Source of the DNA: Hymenobacter volaticus
GTDB lineage: Bacteria > Bacteroidota > Bacteroidia > Cytophagales > Hymenobacteraceae
DNA length: 64,000 nt
NCBI RefSeq assembly: GCF_022921055.1
Contig: NZ_CP095061.1
Location: 2,581,501-2,645,500, forward strand
Reading direction: 5' to 3'
In this document: piece after piece, positions 47,931 through 56,694 of the stretch
Numbering within the stretch: the stretch's first letter is position 1
Layout: each line of letters opens with the position of its first letter
The notes under the pieces: generated by a model
Databases searched by the model: none
What the model was told of the DNA's origin: nothing
The model's input: only the letters and a program-made list of their open reading frames with translations
Program-made: the position numbers and the translations under genes

Positions 47931-48655
47931 TATGCTTGTTGCTCGGCATTCACGTCCTGGCCTTCCCACTCGCGCAGGAACTGCGTTAGGAACTGCTCCA
48001 TAAACGCGTGGCGCTCCTCGGCTACTTTGCGGGCCGCGGGCGTATGTAACCGCTCCCGCAGGTGCAACAGCTTCTCGTAGAAATGGTTGACCGTGGGGGC
48101 AGTGTTTTTCTTGTAGCTCTCAAACGACTCGTGTACCACCGGCGGCACAGTTGGATCGTGCAGTGGACGACCTTTGTACCCACCGTAGGCAAAGGCGCGG
48201 GCCACGCCGATAGCGCCAATGGCATCAAGTCGGTCGGCATCTTGCACCAATTCGCCCTCGACTGAACTCATGGGAGTTGCCACGCCGAGGCCCTTGAAAC
48301 TTATTTCACGGATAATGCGCTCCACGGCCTCAATCACGCCTTCCTCGGTTTGCTGACTTTCCAGCCAGGCCCTCGAAGCCCGCGGACCCGCTTCTTCATC
48401 ACCATCGTGAAACTTCCAGTCGGCTACATCGTGCAGCAAAGCACCAAGTTCGGTAACAAGCGGATTGGCCTGTGGGGTGTCGCGGGCGAGGGCGCGGGCG
48501 ACCTGCCATACCCGCCGAATGTGTTCCCAATCATGGCCCGAACCTTCGTGCAGGAATTTCTCGCGGACGAAGTCGGCGGTACGGTTAATTAAAGCTTGAT
48601 CGTTCAAAAGCAACAGTGAAAAGTACGGCCACCCCACCGTGGGTCGGCCTAGCAA
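47930..48655 (-). CDS. HD-domain phosphohydrolase
   Basis: 241 residues. Metal ligands of the HD fold are visible: His and the HD pair in GSGHDWEHIRRVWQVAR and ALLHDVADWKFH, and a later Asp in VQDADRLDAIGAIGVARAFA. This is the YedJ-like subgroup, probably acting on a nucleotide. The first 15 residues look unconserved; the true start may lie near residue 17. It follows kptA by 50 bp in the same direction. Confidence 0.85.
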   Translation of the reverse strand: MLGRPTVGWPYFSLLLLNDQALINRTADFVREKFLHEGSGHDWEHIRRVWQVARALARDTPQANPLVTELGALLHDVADWKFHDGDEEAGPRASRAWLESQQTEEGVIEAVERIIREISFKGLGVATPMSSVEGELVQDADRLDAIGAIGVARAFAYGGYKGRPLHDPTVPPVVHESFESYKKNTAPTVNHFYEKLLHLRERLHTPAARKVAEERHAFMEQFLTQFLREWEGQDVNAEQQA

Positions 48656-48705
48656 AGCAACGGCTTTGCCGCGAAAAAAAGGGTATCCCTCCTAATAATT
48701 AGGAA

Positions 48706-49251
48706 TTACAGTTCGCGTAAGTACTGCGGAGGCACGTCATCAATAAGCCACACCCCATTGCCGGACACGTAGAAAAAGTGACCCGCAGAGTGCAAGCGGG
48801 CTGCATCAACGGCCAACAGAACAGCGGGGCCGCGGCGGTTGCCCACGCGCCGGGCTGTTTCCTCATCGGGTGAGAGGTGTACGTGGTGGCGCTTCATCTT
48901 TTTCAGGCCCTCGCGAAGGATAGCTGGCAAGGCAGCCGGCACCGTGCCATGATAAAGTACGGCTGGTGGCGTTACGGGTACCAGCCCAAGGTCGACGGGG
49001 ATGCTGTGGCCTTGTTGCGCACGAATACGGGTGCCTTCGGCATCAAAGGCAAAGCGCTGTTTGTCGCTGTTGGTTACTAGTTCGTCTAGTTCGGGACGGC
49101 TGATGGGCTGGCCATGACGAGCGGCAGCGGCCAGCAGTTCCTCTACTCCTACCCATCCGCCCTCCGCCAACGTCAAATTAAGCGCTTCGGGACGGTGGCG
49201 CAGGTGTAAACTTAGAAACTTGCTGAGGCGTGTAGCGCGGGCGGAATCCAT
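48706..49251 (-). CDS. kptA: RNA 2'-phosphotransferase (Tpt1/KptA family)
   Basis: 181 residues. KptA moves a 2'-phosphate from RNA to NAD+, giving ADP-ribose 1'',2''-cyclic phosphate. Family motifs: LSKFLSLHLRHRPEALNL at the N-terminus, VLYHGTVPAALPAILREGLK, RHHVHLS, and VLLAVDAARLHSAGHFFYVS with GNGVWLIDDVPPQYL at the end. In bacteria the physiological RNA is mostly unknown. It is the second RNA-end-processing gene type in this window, beside the kinase/Thg1 pair. Confidence 0.9.
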   Translation of the reverse strand: MDSARATRLSKFLSLHLRHRPEALNLTLAEGGWVGVEELLAAAARHGQPISRPELDELVTNSDKQRFAFDAEGTRIRAQQGHSIPVDLGLVPVTPPAVLYHGTVPAALPAILREGLKKMKRHHVHLSPDEETARRVGNRRGPAVLLAVDAARLHSAGHFFYVSGNGVWLIDDVPPQYLREL

Positions 49252-49410
49252 ATAATCTTTAGTTCAGTTGAAGCTCAGCATAACTATTCCATACTAGCTG
49301 AAGTACTCGAAGTTGACCTTTTTTCTTTGCAGATTCAATTTCAGTACCACATGGCAACCTACAATTAACCGAATAACGGCTTAGACCCACTAGAAGACGA
49401 CTTGAATGGC

Positions 49411-49866
49411 ATGCCCAACGGAGGCAACATCACGGGCAGCAACCAATTTGGCAAGGAAAACCTCCCGCCCGACCACGACGACGCGCCGCAGGGTGATACC
49501 GCTTTCGGAGACCAAGGCAGCGACTACAATCAGCAGCGGCGTTACAGTGCCGCCAGCCCCGACGAACCTTACAGTTCGGTAGGTCGCAGCTACGGCACAG
49601 GCCGCGCCGACTTCAATGGCGACGAAGACCGTGCTTACGACGAAAGCGGCACCCGCGGTGGCCTAGGCACCAGTGGTGGCCGCGAGAACCTCTCCGACCG
49701 ACAAGTAAATTCCGATACCAATGCTTTTCGCGGCGGCTACGGCGGAGGCGACTATAACCAGCCTCGCCCAGAGGAAGCTCAAAACATCGGTATGAACAGC
49801 CGTAATCCAACTGCTTCACCCAACTCAACGCAATCCGACCAGGACTTCGAGCAAAGTCAGCCTTAA
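49411..49866 (+). CDS. Hydrophilic Gly/Asn/Asp-rich protein, N-terminus interrupted by an in-frame stop
   Basis: About 151 residues from the ATG at 49411; low-complexity, acidic, rich in Gly, Asn, Asp, Ser and Tyr (SDYNQQRRYSAASPDEPYSS, GDYNQPRPEEAQNIGMNSRN), probably disordered. An in-frame ATG at 49351 reads MATYN, then TAA (49366-49368), then PNNGLDPLEDDLNG running into the gene. CAA would give Gln there, so the full gene probably began at 49351 and the TAA is a nonsense change or sequence error. Function unknown. Confidence 0.6.
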   Translation: MPNGGNITGSNQFGKENLPPDHDDAPQGDTAFGDQGSDYNQQRRYSAASPDEPYSSVGRSYGTGRADFNGDEDRAYDESGTRGGLGTSGGRENLSDRQVNSDTNAFRGGYGGGDYNQPRPEEAQNIGMNSRNPTASPNSTQSDQDFEQSQP

Positions 49867-49909
49867 CCGTTTGCCCTACTCGTAAAAAGACCTCTGCCTT
49901 CTTACAAAC

Positions 49910-49980
49910 ACAGCCGATATGAAACGGAAATTGGTGGCAGCCGCCTTGGCTACCACCAATTTCCGTTTCATATCGGCTGT
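49910..49980. repeat. 28-bp perfect inverted repeat with 15-nt loop
   Basis: 49910-49937 is the exact reverse complement of 49953-49980. The loop contains a further 4-bp AGCC/GGCT pair. There is no T run after the right arm. It follows the Gly/Asn-rich gene by 44 bp and may be its terminator or an RNA-stabilising element. The rest of 49867-50196 shows nothing else. Confidence 0.7.
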
Positions 49981-50196
49981 TTACTTAGTAACTCAGCCCT
50001 GCTTCCTATGGGTTTGTAGCTGTAACTCTACTTTTCTCGGCACAACCAAGTTCCTTCTCGTACATTTCAGGAATAGAGAGCAGGCGGCAAGCAGTATATC
50101 ACGCATGGATTTCTGCTGTAAAACATAGAGAACAGCAACGACAACGGAAGAACCACTCGTAAAACTTCTCTGTCTTTCTATCCTTTGCCCCTCCTG

Positions 50197-50316
50197 ATGA
50201 AACGCCAGCGCAACAAACGGCGCCAATTCCGACAGTGGCGGCGTTTGCTTCAACGCATAGCTCTGCTCCTACTGTTAATTTTAGGCTTACTCCTCTTCTT
50301 CTACTTGCGCAAGTAG
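50197..50316 (+). CDS. 39-residue Arg-rich single-helix membrane peptide
   Basis: ATG 50197 to TAG 50314. The N-terminal 20 residues carry about ten Arg/Lys (MKRQRNKRRQFRQWRRLLQR), followed by one hydrophobic helix (IALLLLLILGLLLFFYL) and RK. A TCCTTTG box lies 9 nt upstream, close to the -7 consensus. Too short for routine calling; coding is suggested by the clean amphipathic division, not proven. Confidence 0.45.
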   Translation: MKRQRNKRRQFRQWRRLLQRIALLLLLILGLLLFFYLRK

Positions 50317-50484
50317 CCGATTTAACCCTGTTGTCGGACTACATTTAATAGGTCGTGCAGCTAGCATCGGTATTATCAAACCCATTATTTGTACTTTATT
50401 TATATTTTTGCATTTTTTGATACTGCATAATCTATCTTGGTCACACTAACGCTACTATGTACTTATACCGCTGATTGCTTTTCA

Positions 50485-51009
50485 ATGAAGCTTTTTTCTA
50501 CTCTGCTCTGCCTTCTTGCCCTACCCGCCGCTGATCTGTACGCTCAAGATCATGCTTCCAGCATTCAAACTTTAGACGAAACGTACGGATTTCGGGGCGC
50601 CCGATTCGAAACTGACACATCCGCGTACCGCGATTTAGCGTTGGCGGAAAAAGCCGGTCAGACGCGTTATTATCGCCGTACTGGTGAGTCCAAACAACTC
50701 GGTAGCGGTCAGATTGCCGATATTACTTACGGTTTCTACAAAGGCAAACTTGCTATCGTGATGCTGCAGACAAATGGCCTCAGCAACAGCCGTGCTGTAC
50801 TAGCCGAACTACAGCAGCAAGCTGGCCCTGGCACCCGGCGCAGCCCCTATATGCAACGCTATGCTTGGAACGGCAAACGCGTACACATGAGCTACGACGA
50901 AAATGCGATGAGCTCTGACGCTCTCATTTTGATAACTTGTAAGAAACTTAAAGAGCAGGAGTTGAAACAAGCATTGCGTACGACGCGGCCGTTTCCAGCG
51001 GGCACTTAA
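50485..51009 (+). CDS. Secreted protein of unknown function
   Basis: 174 residues from the ATG at 50485 (MKLFSTLLCLLALPAADLYA, then Q), a clear signal peptide. The body begins SSIQTLDETYGFRGARFETD then SAYRDLALAEKAGQTRYYRR and looks like a small two-layer domain; no family recognised. One Cys only (ITCKK). Stands alone. Confidence 0.7.
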   Translation: MKLFSTLLCLLALPAADLYAQDHASSIQTLDETYGFRGARFETDTSAYRDLALAEKAGQTRYYRRTGESKQLGSGQIADITYGFYKGKLAIVMLQTNGLSNSRAVLAELQQQAGPGTRRSPYMQRYAWNGKRVHMSYDENAMSSDALILITCKKLKEQELKQALRTTRPFPAGT

Positions 51010-51062
51010 GCCATAATAGCAGCCAACTCAAGATATATTTTCCGAGTCCGTATATTCCCACC

Positions 51063-51480
51063 ATGCTTGCTTTATCGTTACGCCTGTACTTCGAAAACCC
51101 TGTGGGTCGTATCCTCGAACATCCCGATGGTTACGCGCTGGTCCAGTACAAAGCCGACCCTCGTCAACTTGATCATCTACAAGCTTTCCTAACGCATGCC
51201 GGGCGCTTACTGCAATTACGCAGTTGGCACAGGCTTCTTGGTGACCAACGCTTAATGGCGCCGTTCAATGATGACGAGCGCTCCTGGATTACCGACTATT
51301 GGCTGGATCGTAAAGCAAACGAAGCGCACGCGCTCTATGGAGCCGTGCTCTTACCTCATGATGTATTTGCTCGGTTATCAGTTAGCCAGATCATGCAAGA
51401 GGCCAAGGCCGCATCCCATGACGTATCGGCTATTTCAGGAGCTGGATGAGGCGGAAGCTTGGCTGCGCCAACTAGATTAG
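51063..51480 (+). CDS. Unknown cytoplasmic protein, frameshifted near the end
   Basis: About 138 residues after correction. The first frame (MLALSLRLYFENPVGRILEH, then QYKADPRQLDHLQAFLTHAG) ends at 51449 with an uncharacteristic tail. Reading CCC at 51415-51417 as CC gives SMTYRLFQELDEAEAWLRQL, the usual end of a family of small SpoIIAA/STAS-like Bacteroidota proteins (similarity by eye). This is the one case in the window where a base looks added, not lost. TATATTCC lies 4 nt before the ATG. Confidence 0.65.
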
Positions 51481-51629
51481 TCCCTGCTGCTTTCTTATTT
51501 CTGGCAGAAAAGTGACAAGCGGACGGCTCAGGGAGGCTTGGCATTCTTGAATGGGGCCTTGAACATTACATTTTTAAGTCTGAACCTTAGGCACTTTCAG
51601 GTTTTCGGTCATAAAAGTTTGCGAATCGG

Positions 51630-51660
51630 TTTGAAAAACCCATCTAGCCGCTTAGTTTTG
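51630..51660 (+). promoter_or_regulatory. tRNA-Thr promoter
   Basis: TTTG (51630-51633), a 19-nt spacer and TAGTTTTG (51653-51660): both elements of the Bacteroidota promoter match exactly. The tRNA begins 12 nt further on. Confidence 0.75.
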
Positions 51661-51672
51661 CACCACTTCAAC

Positions 51673-51745
<73 letters not shown>

Positions 51746-51756
51746 CTTGAATTTGC

Positions 51757-51795
51757 AAACGCCCTGTGAATCACTGATTTGCAGGGCGTTTTTGT
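51757..51795 (+). terminator. tRNA-Thr terminator
   Basis: AAACGCCCTG pairs with CAGGGCGTTT across a 15-nt loop and runs into TTTTT. Confidence 0.85.
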
Positions 51796-51938
51796 TATAA
51801 GTTGCCAACCCGGCTTAGCAGTGCTCCTAAGCAGTACAATCTAGCTTATAGACCTAGCTCCTACTGAATGGCAATTAATGCGCCTGTTTGCGTATGGCAA
51901 GATTGGTTCGCTACTCTGTTTACAGTAGCTTGGCGGCT

Positions 51939-52288
51939 ATGAAACGATTTCTAATTCTATCGGGGTTGGCGGTAGCGTCCTGTGGGCAAGCTGAAAAGTT
52001 CCGCTACCCTGTGGTGGTAACGGCCGACAAAGCCGCAATTTATGCGCAACCAGATACGTCTGCAGACACGAGGATTATGTTTGCTAAGCGCGGCGACACC
52101 CTAGACTTGAAAGCCGGCGCTGTCAATGGCCTCTACACCGTTGCTCCCAAGCCGGGGGCGAGCTTTTTCCCAAGCACAGTTCCAAAGGCTTTATTGACAC
52201 GCAGTATCTGCAGGTTCCGGATTCCACTCTTCGTGCTGCCGAAGACCCCTCTTTTCCTCGAGGTCGCCAAGCAACGCAGAAAAAATAA
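51939..52288 (+). CDS. SH3-like lipoprotein, frameshifted
   Basis: About 116 residues after correction. Lipobox LAVASC (MKRFLILSGLAVASC), then VVTADKAAIYAQPDTSADTR, typical of a bacterial SH3 domain. The frame goes off at CCC 52146-52148: VAP should continue QAGGELFPKHSSKGFIDTQY, and does so one base out of phase, ending at TAA 52286. One missing C repairs it. Probably a periplasmic wall- or protein-binding module. The longer uncorrected frame to 52355 is not credible. Confidence 0.7.
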
Positions 52289-52368
52289 GCAGCAAACAGC
52301 TCTGACGGATACTTATCAAGTAGAGCGTCAACCTTTACAGGCAACTCTTTACTGATCTTTCCATTGAG

Positions 52369-52399
52369 TAGCTAGTTCGAAGTTTCTTCGAACTAGCTA
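52369..52399. terminator. Bidirectional terminator
   Basis: TAGCTAGTTCGAA (52369-52381) and TTCGAACTAGCTA (52387-52399) form a 13-bp perfect stem with a 5-nt loop between convergent lipoprotein genes; TTATTTT follows on the plus strand. Confidence 0.75.
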
Positions 52400-52852
52400 T
52401 TATTTTACTCGCACGTACTTTTCAACCATTACGCGGTTTACACCGGCCTGCTCGACCTGTTCTTGGCCTTGCTGGATGAGAGTATCTCCCTTGAAAGCAA
52501 CAGTAAAAGAAAACGTATTTCCTTCCCACTTTCGGGCAGTGCAGTAGTCTAGCTGCTCGGTATACTTATCGTTGTGCAAGGAATACCGGCCGCCGCCCGA
52601 CACAAAAACCGCTGAATCCTTGCCTTTCTGCAGATCATGCTGCAAAAAGGCGAAATGCGTGTTGTTGATAATTTTGATAAACGACTGATTGCTGGTAAAA
52701 TCAATCACCGACGTGTCTCCCTTTTCAATTGTCGTTGCTTTTACTAACTGCCAGGTACCAACCAGCGAATGATCAGCTGGTTTTAACTCCTTGTTTTCTC
52801 TGCACGAAATTAAAAAAATGCTAATCGCCAAGAGGTAGCTATTTAGTTTCAT
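52400..52852 (-). CDS. Lipocalin-like lipoprotein
   Basis: 150 residues. Signal ending in LISC (MKLNSYLLAISIFLISC), then LVGTWQLVKATTIEKGDTSV, GGGRYSLHNDKYTEQLDY and TLIQQGQEQVEQAGVNRVMV then EKYVR, the DUF4488/lipocalin-like beta barrel of Bacteroidota. Ligand unknown. Confidence 0.75.
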   Translation of the reverse strand: MKLNSYLLAISIFLISCRENKELKPADHSLVGTWQLVKATTIEKGDTSVIDFTSNQSFIKIINNTHFAFLQHDLQKGKDSAVFVSGGGRYSLHNDKYTEQLDYCTARKWEGNTFSFTVAFKGDTLIQQGQEQVEQAGVNRVMVEKYVRVK

Positions 52853-53067
52853 ATGCTTAGGCTTAGGCTTACGTTTCTGAACCTACTGCTCGCTTTATGC
52901 CAGCATGGCCACTAGGTTGTGTCTGCACACCTGCTAATACTATCAGGCTGCTACGCCCGAAAGGTAGCACTCAGCACGATTTTAAATAACTTGACAGTAG
53001 GCGTTTCATCGAGCTGGGATGCTACCAGCAGAGAATATGCCCAATGTAGTTTGGTGGGCGTTACCAG

Positions 53068-53516
53068 TTATTTTCGTTGGTAGGAGGAGCCGAACCCATC
53101 GTAGTAGTTGTCGTTGAGGTGCAGATGGGTTCCGTCTTCGTCAATATTGTAAATGGAAGTCTGCGGCTGCACCATATTAGTTCTGGGGCGTGGTAGTTGA
53201 TAGTGACGGCCGGCTCCGACTGACCACTGTGGATACTGCGCAGAGTGCCGAGCGAGTAAGTGGTCGTCTCGACAAGCAAAGTTTGGCCTTGCTGCGTCTG
53301 ATAAAGTTCAAGCGTATTGTTCGGTTTGAAGACTAGAGTCCGATGTACACCGGTAGAAGCAGGGGTACTGGTCGTGCCCGCAATGCCGCCACTACTCTGC
53401 TCCCACTCCCATTCACCGACTAGCCCAGAGTCTGTCGGCTCTGCTGTTTCTTTGGTGCACGCCCCGGTAGTGAATGTGAGAAAGGCTATTGCGGTGGAGA
53501 ATAGAATCTTTTTCAT
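53068..53516 (-). CDS. Lipocalin-like lipoprotein, frameshifted
   Basis: About 149 residues after correction. Signal with Cys in FTTGACTKE, then LVGEWEWEQSSGG and VHRTLVFKPNNTLELYQTQQ. The frame breaks at GGGG 53185-53188 (plus strand): NYHAP continues in the other phase as RTNMVQPQTSIYNIDEDGTH, LHLNDNYYDGFGSSY, ending at 53068. One missing base repairs it. The start is the ATG at 53516. Same general family as the previous lipoprotein. Confidence 0.7.
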
Positions 53517-53531
53517 TAATAAGGCTAACAA

Positions 53532-53956
53532 CTAGTGGGAGTAGAATACAATCGGAAGATCAACTAGCCCAGTGGAAGGTTGCATACACGGTAGTAGAAG
53601 CCAAAAGAAGTTAAAAATTGCGGTCTTTGTGGATCATTAGCCAGATGCTTGCTCAGTTCGACTAGCGGTACGCTTCGCCCGAACGAGCAGTGCAAAATAT
53701 GAGCTGATAGCAACATACCGAGAAACAACTAGCATGAATCTAATTTTAAGGGCGTTGTTATCGAAATGCAGCAGCCTAGCCAATCGTAAACCTATCCGGT
53801 AACGATTGTGATACTTTCGTTCACACATTCGTCATCTAAGGGCACCCGTTAGCCCAAATTATTTCCTTACTTGGAATTGCCTTCCAGCGAAAACAGAGCC
53901 CTGCTTTGCCAGGCTCTGGTCGGAATGGATAGGCTTGCACCGTTAGGCACTACGAC
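53532..53956. other. Intergenic region
   Basis: 425 bp without a supportable gene; a 63-codon minus ORF (53637-53828) has no coding look. CAGAGCC/GGCTCTG near 53900-53930 is a modest hairpin. Confidence 0.5.
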
Positions 53957-55204
53957 ATGATCCGGTTCAGCTGCTGGCTGCTTTTGCTTACTCCTTTGGT
54001 AAGTGCGAAAGGTTTCGCGCAAAGAATTGCAACGCTGGAAGTGGGGTTCCCTCCTACTCCCAGCAGTTTAGAAACACCCGTCAAAACCAGCCTGGACGCC
54101 CTTACTTTTCTGCCCGATTCGGTACTCACGCTGGTAGAAGTACAGGGCGCTAAGCGCACCAATATTCCCTTCCAAATCGAGCACGGAACCGAGCGCACTA
54201 TCCATTGGATACTTGATCCGGCCGCTAGCACAACCAGCAAGCGCACCTATGAATTGGTGAAAGGCAAGGCTAGCAGAACCGATGCGACGATGCGTGTACA
54301 GGATGCACAAGGCTCGTTCACTGTCATGAGCAAAAACAAAAACCTGCTGCGCTACAACTACAAGACGGTTTACCCTCCAACGGGTATTGACACGGCTTAC
54401 AAGCGGAGCGGCTTTATTCACCCGTTGTGGTCGCCGCACGGCCAGGAGTTAACCCGAATTCAGGCGCCCGACCATTACCACCACTACGGCATCTGGAACC
54501 CCTGGACGCACGTGCTCTTTGAAAAAGACACGGTCGATTTCTGGAACATCCGCGACCGGAAAGGCACCGTGCGCTTCGCCAACGCAGTTTCGACCACCGC
54601 GGGACCCGTGTACAGCGAATACCAAGTGCTGCAAGAGCATGTGGCTTTCAAGAAAGGTGGCTCGGAAAAAGTGGCCCTCAATGAGCTGCAAACCGTGCGA
54701 GTGTATCAGCCCAAAGGGCAGGACTACTACATAGCTGATGTCACCATCGATATGAATTGCGCCAGCGCCAGTCCTGTACTGCTGCTGGCTTACCGGTACG
54801 GCGGGTTTGGCTGGCGCACCACCGAAAAGTGGAACAAGGACAACAGCGAGGTGCTTACCTCGGAGGGCAAAAACCGCAAGCAGGCCGACGGTTCTACGGC
54901 GCGCTGGTGCATCGTGCAGGGCCAACTCGACAACGACTACGCGGGGGTGGTGATGATGTCGTACCCAACCAACTACAACCACCCCGAGCCGCTACGTATC
55001 TGGCCCGAAACACAGAATGGCCGTGGCGACATGTTTGCGAATTTCTCGCCCACCAAGAATAGGAACTGGCAGCTCAACCCCGGCCAAACTTATACGCTCA
55101 AATACCGCCTGATCGTGTACAACGGGCATTTCACGAAAGAAAAAGCGGAGAGTGGTTGGCAGGCTTTCAGCGCCGAGCCCAAAGTTACGGTGCAACGCAA
55201 GTGA
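53957..55204 (+). CDS. Exported DUF6807 (PmoA-like) protein
   Basis: 415 residues with a signal peptide (MIRFSCWLLLLTPLVSAKGF, then AQR). The DUF6807 pattern is clear: RYNYKTVYPPTGIDTAYKRS, FIHPLWSPHGQELTRIQAPD, HYHHYGIWNPWTH and RYGGFGWRTTEKW. The family is always found near Gfo/Idh/MocA oxidoreductases in sugar-degradation loci; its reaction is not established. First gene of a four-gene same-strand cassette; 33 bp to the next gene. Confidence 0.85.
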   Translation: MIRFSCWLLLLTPLVSAKGFAQRIATLEVGFPPTPSSLETPVKTSLDALTFLPDSVLTLVEVQGAKRTNIPFQIEHGTERTIHWILDPAASTTSKRTYELVKGKASRTDATMRVQDAQGSFTVMSKNKNLLRYNYKTVYPPTGIDTAYKRSGFIHPLWSPHGQELTRIQAPDHYHHYGIWNPWTHVLFEKDTVDFWNIRDRKGTVRFANAVSTTAGPVYSEYQVLQEHVAFKKGGSEKVALNELQTVRVYQPKGQDYYIADVTIDMNCASASPVLLLAYRYGGFGWRTTEKWNKDNSEVLTSEGKNRKQADGSTARWCIVQGQLDNDYAGVVMMSYPTNYNHPEPLRIWPETQNGRGDMFANFSPTKNRNWQLNPGQTYTLKYRLIVYNGHFTKEKAESGWQAFSAEPKVTVQRK

Positions 55205-55237
55205 TACTTTCTTCTGATCTGTGTAAAAACCCCTCCC

Positions 55238-56632
55238 ATGAGCGAAGAAAAACCCTCCCAGGTTTCGAGAAGAAGCTTTCTGGAAACCTCCACTAAAGTA
55301 GCGGCGGCCACCTTGGTGTTCGGCGGTTTCCCGACCATTGTGCCGGCCAGCGTTTTCGGCAAAAACGCGCCGAGCAACCGCATCAACATCGGCGCCATCG
55401 GCACGGGGCGCATTTCCCGCATTCACGACATGCCCGGCGTGTGGCAGTACGACCAAGCCCAGATCATGGCGGTCTGCGATGTGGACACTCGGCGCGCCGA
55501 AGAAGGAAAACAGCTGGTCAACGAGTTTTACACCAAGAAAAACGGCAAGCCGTACGACGGGGTGAAGGTGTACCATGACTACCAAGCGCTGCTGCAGAAT
55601 AAGGACATCGACGGCGTCTTAATCAGCACGCCCGACCATTGGCACGCGCTGATTGGGATGGCGGCCGTAAGGGCGGGCAAAGATGTGTACTGCCAAAAAC
55701 CAACCTCCTTGACCATTGCGGAAGGCAGGGCCCTGAGCGACGCCGTGAAAAGCACGGGGCGCATTTTCCAGATTGGCAGCCAGCAGCGGTCATCCACCCA
55801 GTTCCGCTACGCGGCCGAACTCGTGCGCAACGGGCGTATTGGCACCTTGAAAACCGTTTCCATTGGGTTGCCCGGCGACCCTTCGGGTGAAGAAGAAGTT
55901 GCCATGCCGATACCCGCCAACTTAAACTACGACCGGTGGCTGGGCTCGACACCCGAAGTGTTTTACACCGAAAAACGCGTGCACCCGCAACAAGGCTACG
56001 ACCGGCCCGGCTGGTTGCGCTGCGAGCAATTCGGGGCCGGCATGATTACGGGTTGGGGCTCGCACCACGTCGATTGTGCCCACTGGGCCATGAACACCGA
56101 ACACACCGGCCCCGTGGAAGTATGGGGCAGCGCCGAATTCCCTAAAAAGGGCTTGTGGGACGTGCACGGCCCGTTTAAGACTGAGGGGCGCTATGCCAAC
56201 GGCGTGCACATGATTATCAGCGACAGTTTGCCGAACGGTATCAAGTTTGAAGGCACCGAGGGCTGGATATTCGTGTCGCGCGGCGATGCCAAGGCCACGT
56301 CCAGCGACCCGGTTAGTCTGCAAGCCGCCAAAGCGCTAGATGCCAGCGACCCGAAAATTATCCAGTCGGTGATTGGGCCCAACGAAATCCACCTGTACGA
56401 AAGCAAAGAGCACCACGGCAACTGGCTGGAGTGCATCAAGTCGCGCAAGCAACCCATTGCGCCCGTGGAAGTGGGCCACCGCTCCTGCTCGACGTGTTTA
56501 ATTCATCATATTGTGATGAAGTTGAAGCGCAAAGTGTATTGGGACCCCGCCAAGGAGCAGTTCGTGAATGATGCGGAAGCGAACCGTCTGCTTTCCCGGC
56601 CCCAGCGCAAACCCTACACGCTGCCCGGCTAA
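55238..56632 (+). CDS. Tat-exported Gfo/Idh/MocA family oxidoreductase
   Basis: 464 residues. A twin-arginine signal (SRRSFLETSTKVAAATLVFG) precedes a Rossmann domain (NIGAIGTGRISRIHDMPGV), the EKP-like motif VYCQKPTSLTIAEGRALSDA, and a C-terminal beta domain (FGAGMITGWGSHHVDCAHWA). Folded with NAD(P) in the cytoplasm and exported by Tat, it probably oxidises a sugar or polyol outside the cytoplasm. In the EKP motif Glu is replaced (C-Q-K-P). Substrate unknown. Confidence 0.88.
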   Translation: MSEEKPSQVSRRSFLETSTKVAAATLVFGGFPTIVPASVFGKNAPSNRINIGAIGTGRISRIHDMPGVWQYDQAQIMAVCDVDTRRAEEGKQLVNEFYTKKNGKPYDGVKVYHDYQALLQNKDIDGVLISTPDHWHALIGMAAVRAGKDVYCQKPTSLTIAEGRALSDAVKSTGRIFQIGSQQRSSTQFRYAAELVRNGRIGTLKTVSIGLPGDPSGEEEVAMPIPANLNYDRWLGSTPEVFYTEKRVHPQQGYDRPGWLRCEQFGAGMITGWGSHHVDCAHWAMNTEHTGPVEVWGSAEFPKKGLWDVHGPFKTEGRYANGVHMIISDSLPNGIKFEGTEGWIFVSRGDAKATSSDPVSLQAAKALDASDPKIIQSVIGPNEIHLYESKEHHGNWLECIKSRKQPIAPVEVGHRSCSTCLIHHIVMKLKRKVYWDPAKEQFVNDAEANRLLSRPQRKPYTLPG

Positions 56633-56694
56633 CACAACCAGCAAACGCCTGAGCGCAGCTAGGGAGCATCTTGTTTTACCGTTCGTTGAAGAAA

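Noticed and set aside
49919..50128. 69-codon plus-strand ORF beginning MKRKLVAAALATTNFRF
   Set aside because: Its first 20 codons are the 28-bp inverted repeat itself, and the rest has no coding character.
53637..53828. 63-codon minus-strand ORF between the lipoprotein and DUF6807 genes
   Set aside because: Composition (Arg/Ser/Tyr-rich, no domain) and lack of any start signal suggest chance.
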